64,000 bases of DNA. Source: Apostichopus japonicus (taxonomy: Eukaryota; Echinodermata; Holothuroidea; Aspidochirotida; Stichopodidae). This document shows positions 60,663-64,000 of this stretch, piece by piece. The first letter of the stretch is position 1. Every line of letters begins with the position of its first letter. The DNA lies in contig NC_092580.1 in the NCBI RefSeq assembly GCF_037975245.1, positions 32,701,001 through 32,765,000 of the forward strand, written 5' to 3'. The notes under the pieces were generated by a model. It was not told the origin of the DNA and did no database searches. It saw only the letters and a program-made list of their open reading frames with translations. The position numbers were made by a program, and so were the translations under genes.

Positions 60663-60977
60663 CTGTTAAAACAGCACAAGGAAGAAACACAATTTTGCAA
60701 TTTTTTTTCAGGAATTTTGAGCAGTAATTTATTCATCATCTCAAATCTGGAAAAAATCCTGTTTTACGAATGATTTCATGATAAGATGTATAATCCTCCC
60801 CCCCCCCCCAAAAAAAACATCGAATAATAAACATCCAATAATGGTCACTGATGTTCCCAGTTCAAAAAGCACTTTCATGTAGGTATAATGACACTTTCTT
60901 TTGTCTGAGCAGACGCTTTGCAATATTTGGAAATATTTTGAACGACCAGCAAATTTGGTCACATGATTGTATTTCTG

Positions 60978-62873
60978 CTTGTTATTGTGGACATCATGGG
61001 CCAACATTAATACATTTTGAACTTTCATAAATTTTTCCCCAGGCAGTACAGATACATAGCCTACGGTCAACAGGTTTAATGGTACTTGGGGTTCCTAGCA
61101 AGACACGTCAGGGTTGTGCTACCATCATGTGCAGTCCAAAGGATCAGAAGTGAGTTTCCAGCCAATGGTCATTACACTGGATTCAATGATATTTGACAGA
61201 AAAGTCATAATAAAGACCAATGGAGGCAGCAGAACTCTTGAATGTTTAGACTTTGTTTCTTCAGCAGCAGTTGGTTTGTTTTACAGTCTTTCTTCAGAAA
61301 CTCAGCAGTACACCCTGTTAATGGTCTTCGATTGTTTTAATGCGTGTGATGCTGTGTTTCACGTTGCCTGTCAGTGTTGTACGTGTCGTCGTGCGTGGGT
61401 AACATTTTTGCATGTGAGTTACTTCGTGCAGTGTTTCTTGGTTTAAATAACCCTTTATTCTATTTGCTTCTGGATTATTCTAATTAATTTGTCACAACAA
61501 CGATTGATAGTGATGGACATGCAACTGCTTTGTAGGCTTAAAGCAAAAAATTTCATGTAAGTTGTGTTCTTTAAACCTCTTTTGGTGTCACAAATTACAT
61601 TAGTGTAATTTAAGAATGATAATGTTTATGGAAAGTACAATTTTACTTTTATGTCATATAATACAATTATTGTTGTTAATGTTAGTTTAGTCACAGGCTT
61701 GGTCAGATTGTCCAGAATGACTGTCTAGAACTGATATTGAATAAATTTCGTTCAATGATTTAAGACTTGAACTACGTTGTGTGAATTTTTGGCTCTGTGA
61801 CCTTAAAATAAACCGCTTTGAGATTTAATTAAACACCCTTTGGAATAAAATCTTTTTGCCTACCTATATTGACCCATTCCCATTACCCCCACTCCCTCCA
61901 CAACATAAAAAATGGTTTTCCTGGAATAGAAATAAGAAATTATTTCTATAACTAACTGATCCAGCATATTCCAGAAATAAATTGGGGCACTGAGATTTGT
62001 TCACAAGAAGATGTAACCCATCACTTTTGAAGCTAACCTCATAGCTTATAAGTATACAATAGAGCAATGAAGGGGGTGTTAATTTAGATGATACAGTAAA
62101 ATCTCTTCGTCTATTGCGACTTCAGTGTAGTAACGCTAATACTAGTACTACTAGTGCTCGGCGCGCTACCTCCTAAGGATCGCCACTTGCCCCATTGGCG
62201 GTTTCCTGTTCCCCGATCTGGTCTTCAGAGTAGTTTTTTTGTGTGGATTACTTGACAGAAGAATGACTCTTTTATGTCGAACCGTTAAAGTCCATTTGTT
62301 TTATTTTATAACAAAAAGGAGGGATCGTAGTATGCTCCCGTGAAGTGTTCGCTTCATACGGAGCTGCATACTGGCTAGGCCCAGTGAAATCGGCGCTGGT
62401 GTTGTGCACTAACTTGGTCATAATCGCCGTGTTTTATTCGTCCTTCAGCCATGTGTGAAGGCTAATTGCATGGGTTACGATATTTATGCAGCCCCCAACA
62501 ACACAACGGACCGGCATTTCTCTCGGATAGTTTAAAACAGTTGTAAAATAAACTTGAAATTTCTAACGATATAGCGTAATACAGTGGTTGTTTGTTCTCT
62601 CAGTGTAAATGTGCGTGTATATGGAACGGTATGATCGTCGCGCATCCGGTACATGCCTGGGTTTGGCACTTGTGTTCCTAACATGACGTCATCATTGTCT
62701 TGTTGTGAAATCGCAATCTCAGATATCTATTTTCGGATGCGAATATTAAAACGTTAATTATTAATTAGTCCTTGAGGTTTTCAAGGTGATGAGGATAGTT
62801 TTGAACATAGATTTTCTCATAGATTCAGAGGAAGTAACTCTCGATTAGTTGGATTTTTCGTGTCATGGCCTCT
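60978..62873. mobile_element. THAP DNA transposon (Kolobok-like), copy 2, inverted and truncated
   Basis: Reverse-complement match to 40529-42757. The right terminus (ggatttttcgtgtcatggcc, tct) abuts TTAA at 62874-62877. The opposite end stops at about 60978 (aacaagcag word), so the ~980 bp carrying the accessory gene end in copy 1 is absent. It sits in an intron of NAA10 in the same transcriptional direction as the THAP frame. Confidence 0.8.
62434..62517 (-). pseudogene. THAP domain remnant, copy 2
   Basis: Minus strand ATG at 62517, MPVRCVVGGCINIVTHAISL then HTWLKDE and a TAA; copy 1 reads on through this codon. The downstream THAP words are still visible in broken frames to about 62340. 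Confidence 0.65.
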
Positions 62874-62879
62874 TTAACG

Positions 62880-64000
62880 TAATCATAATTATATAGGTGA
62901 AACGATAGGGCGGATATCATGACACTATAGTTGTCAAACACTTTAGCACGCCTGTGTCCTTCACGTGAGCGACCTCCAGAATCCCCCCCCCCCCCACCCA
63001 CCCCACCCTTACCCTACATGAGTGAGCGTTCATGCAGTCCAACCAAAACAGCTAGAAGGGAACCAATGTGATGGAAACTTTTCACATTAACGAATCACAT
63101 AATTTGATGAATTTTTATGCATGTCGTTGGTAAGATTTTTGAGCAGCTCAACGTAATACTTTGAAGGAAAAAAAATTGAAAGTGTGAACAAAAGTTGTTG
63201 AAAAACATCTCCAGACACACAATGAAGAAAGTTTACCAAAGTTTATGTCTCAAATAATTTTTTTCCTGTATTAGTTTTAGTGATGGATGCAACCTGCCCT
63301 GACCTTGATATTTTATTTCACGATCCGGACAGGATACAATACTAACAAGAAATTGGAAGATACTGGTAGTATCATTCGAGACTGACATAGTTATCTTTGC
63401 TATAGAAAACTAGTTAGTAAACAAGACCATTAAGATATTTAATGTTATATCTGTATACTTGCATTAACACAGAACACATGCGTATAACCAAGATTGACTA
63501 ACAAGGTAAGACAAATATTTTCTTCTTATACTTGAAAAAAAAAATAAAAAAACATACTCGGTGATTTACATTTGTCTTTTACAAACAAACATTTTGTTCG
63601 AGACATAGTTATTTCCCAAATGATCAAACTTAATGTTATGGTTTTGTTGTGCTTCAACGGATATTAAGTTAAATAAATTCTTTAAATTTGAAAACTTAAA
63701 TGCATAACGAAATTTCTAGCTTACCATGATTGACTGGCCGATCGGCATGGGGGTCCGCAAGGAGGGGGCAGGACAAGAAACATATCTCAAAATGATAGGT
63801 AGCTTCCGGGACTTCTGAGGCGTTACAAAAACATCCCAGTGAAATTGAATTCCCCTGTATGAAATGTGCTTTCGTTCATTAACATCACTATCCGAGAACA
63901 TTCCATATCTGCAAAGTGAAATGTCTCAGATGACTCGAAGCCCCAGGCCTCCCACCAGAGCTTAGAATATATATTCCGGAGAAATTCAATTCCTCTCTCT
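62880..64000. other. Probable NAA10 intron, nothing recognised
   Basis: C-run at 62982-62996 and surrounding GC-rich words. No NAA10 N-terminal exon (the residues before MEEDPD) was found here on the minus strand, so the upstream exons must be further right. Confidence 0.5.

Overview
The window is animal nuclear DNA: AT-rich, intron-rich, with short protein-coding exons scattered in a dense bed of transposable-element remnants. The two host genes that can be named (an EXD1/Egalitarian-type 3'-5' exonuclease-domain gene and NAA10), together with the mix of CR1-like, Penelope-like and TTAA-flanked elements, suggest a marine invertebrate, perhaps an echinoderm or other invertebrate deuterostome. 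The phylum is a guess.

Layout. 1-3.4 kb: CT-rich minisatellite, a 153-bp tandem array and GC-rich MITE-like repeats. 3.4-12.0 kb: copy A of a large direct duplication, holding an intact EXD1-like gene (+) and an orphan last exon of NAA10 (-). 12.1-19.5 kb: an old hairpin repeat, a 536-bp nested palindrome, one unidentified exon, otherwise no gene. 19.5-24.5 kb: a nearly full-length but frameshifted CR1-like non-LTR retrotransposon (-). 24.5-36 kb: AT microsatellites, TTAA-flanked MITEs, an integrase-like exon, reverse-transcriptase fragments, a degenerate CR1/L2-like element, a tRNA-derived SINE and two tandem 153-bp units that each contain a hammerhead-ribozyme-like fold. 36-44 kb: repeats and a 3.2-kb TTAA-flanked element with a THAP domain. 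44.8-47.6 kb: a reverse-transcriptase fragment and a Penelope-like element with a GIY-YIG endonuclease. 48.95-57.2 kb: copy B of the duplication, with the second EXD1-like gene converging on the 3' exons of NAA10 (-, 55.99-60.66 kb; its 5' exons lie beyond the right edge). 60.98-62.87 kb: a second, inverted copy of the THAP element inside a NAA10 intron.

Copy B appears to be the parental locus. EXD1 and NAA10 sit there tail to tail, and the duplication ends inside a NAA10 exon, so copy A carries a complete EXD1 but only the NAA10 tail. Both EXD1 copies have intact exons and the DEDDy catalytic residues. NAA10 carries an apparent 1-nt deletion near the end of its acetyltransferase domain.

The most unusual signal is at 35.27-35.47 kb: two tandem units with the hammerhead core CUGAUGA / GAAA, a 6-bp stem I and a 3-bp stem III. 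This resembles the small ribozyme-bearing tandem retroelements (retrozymes) and Penelope terminal repeats known from animals. No search or folding program was run; all calls are by reading.
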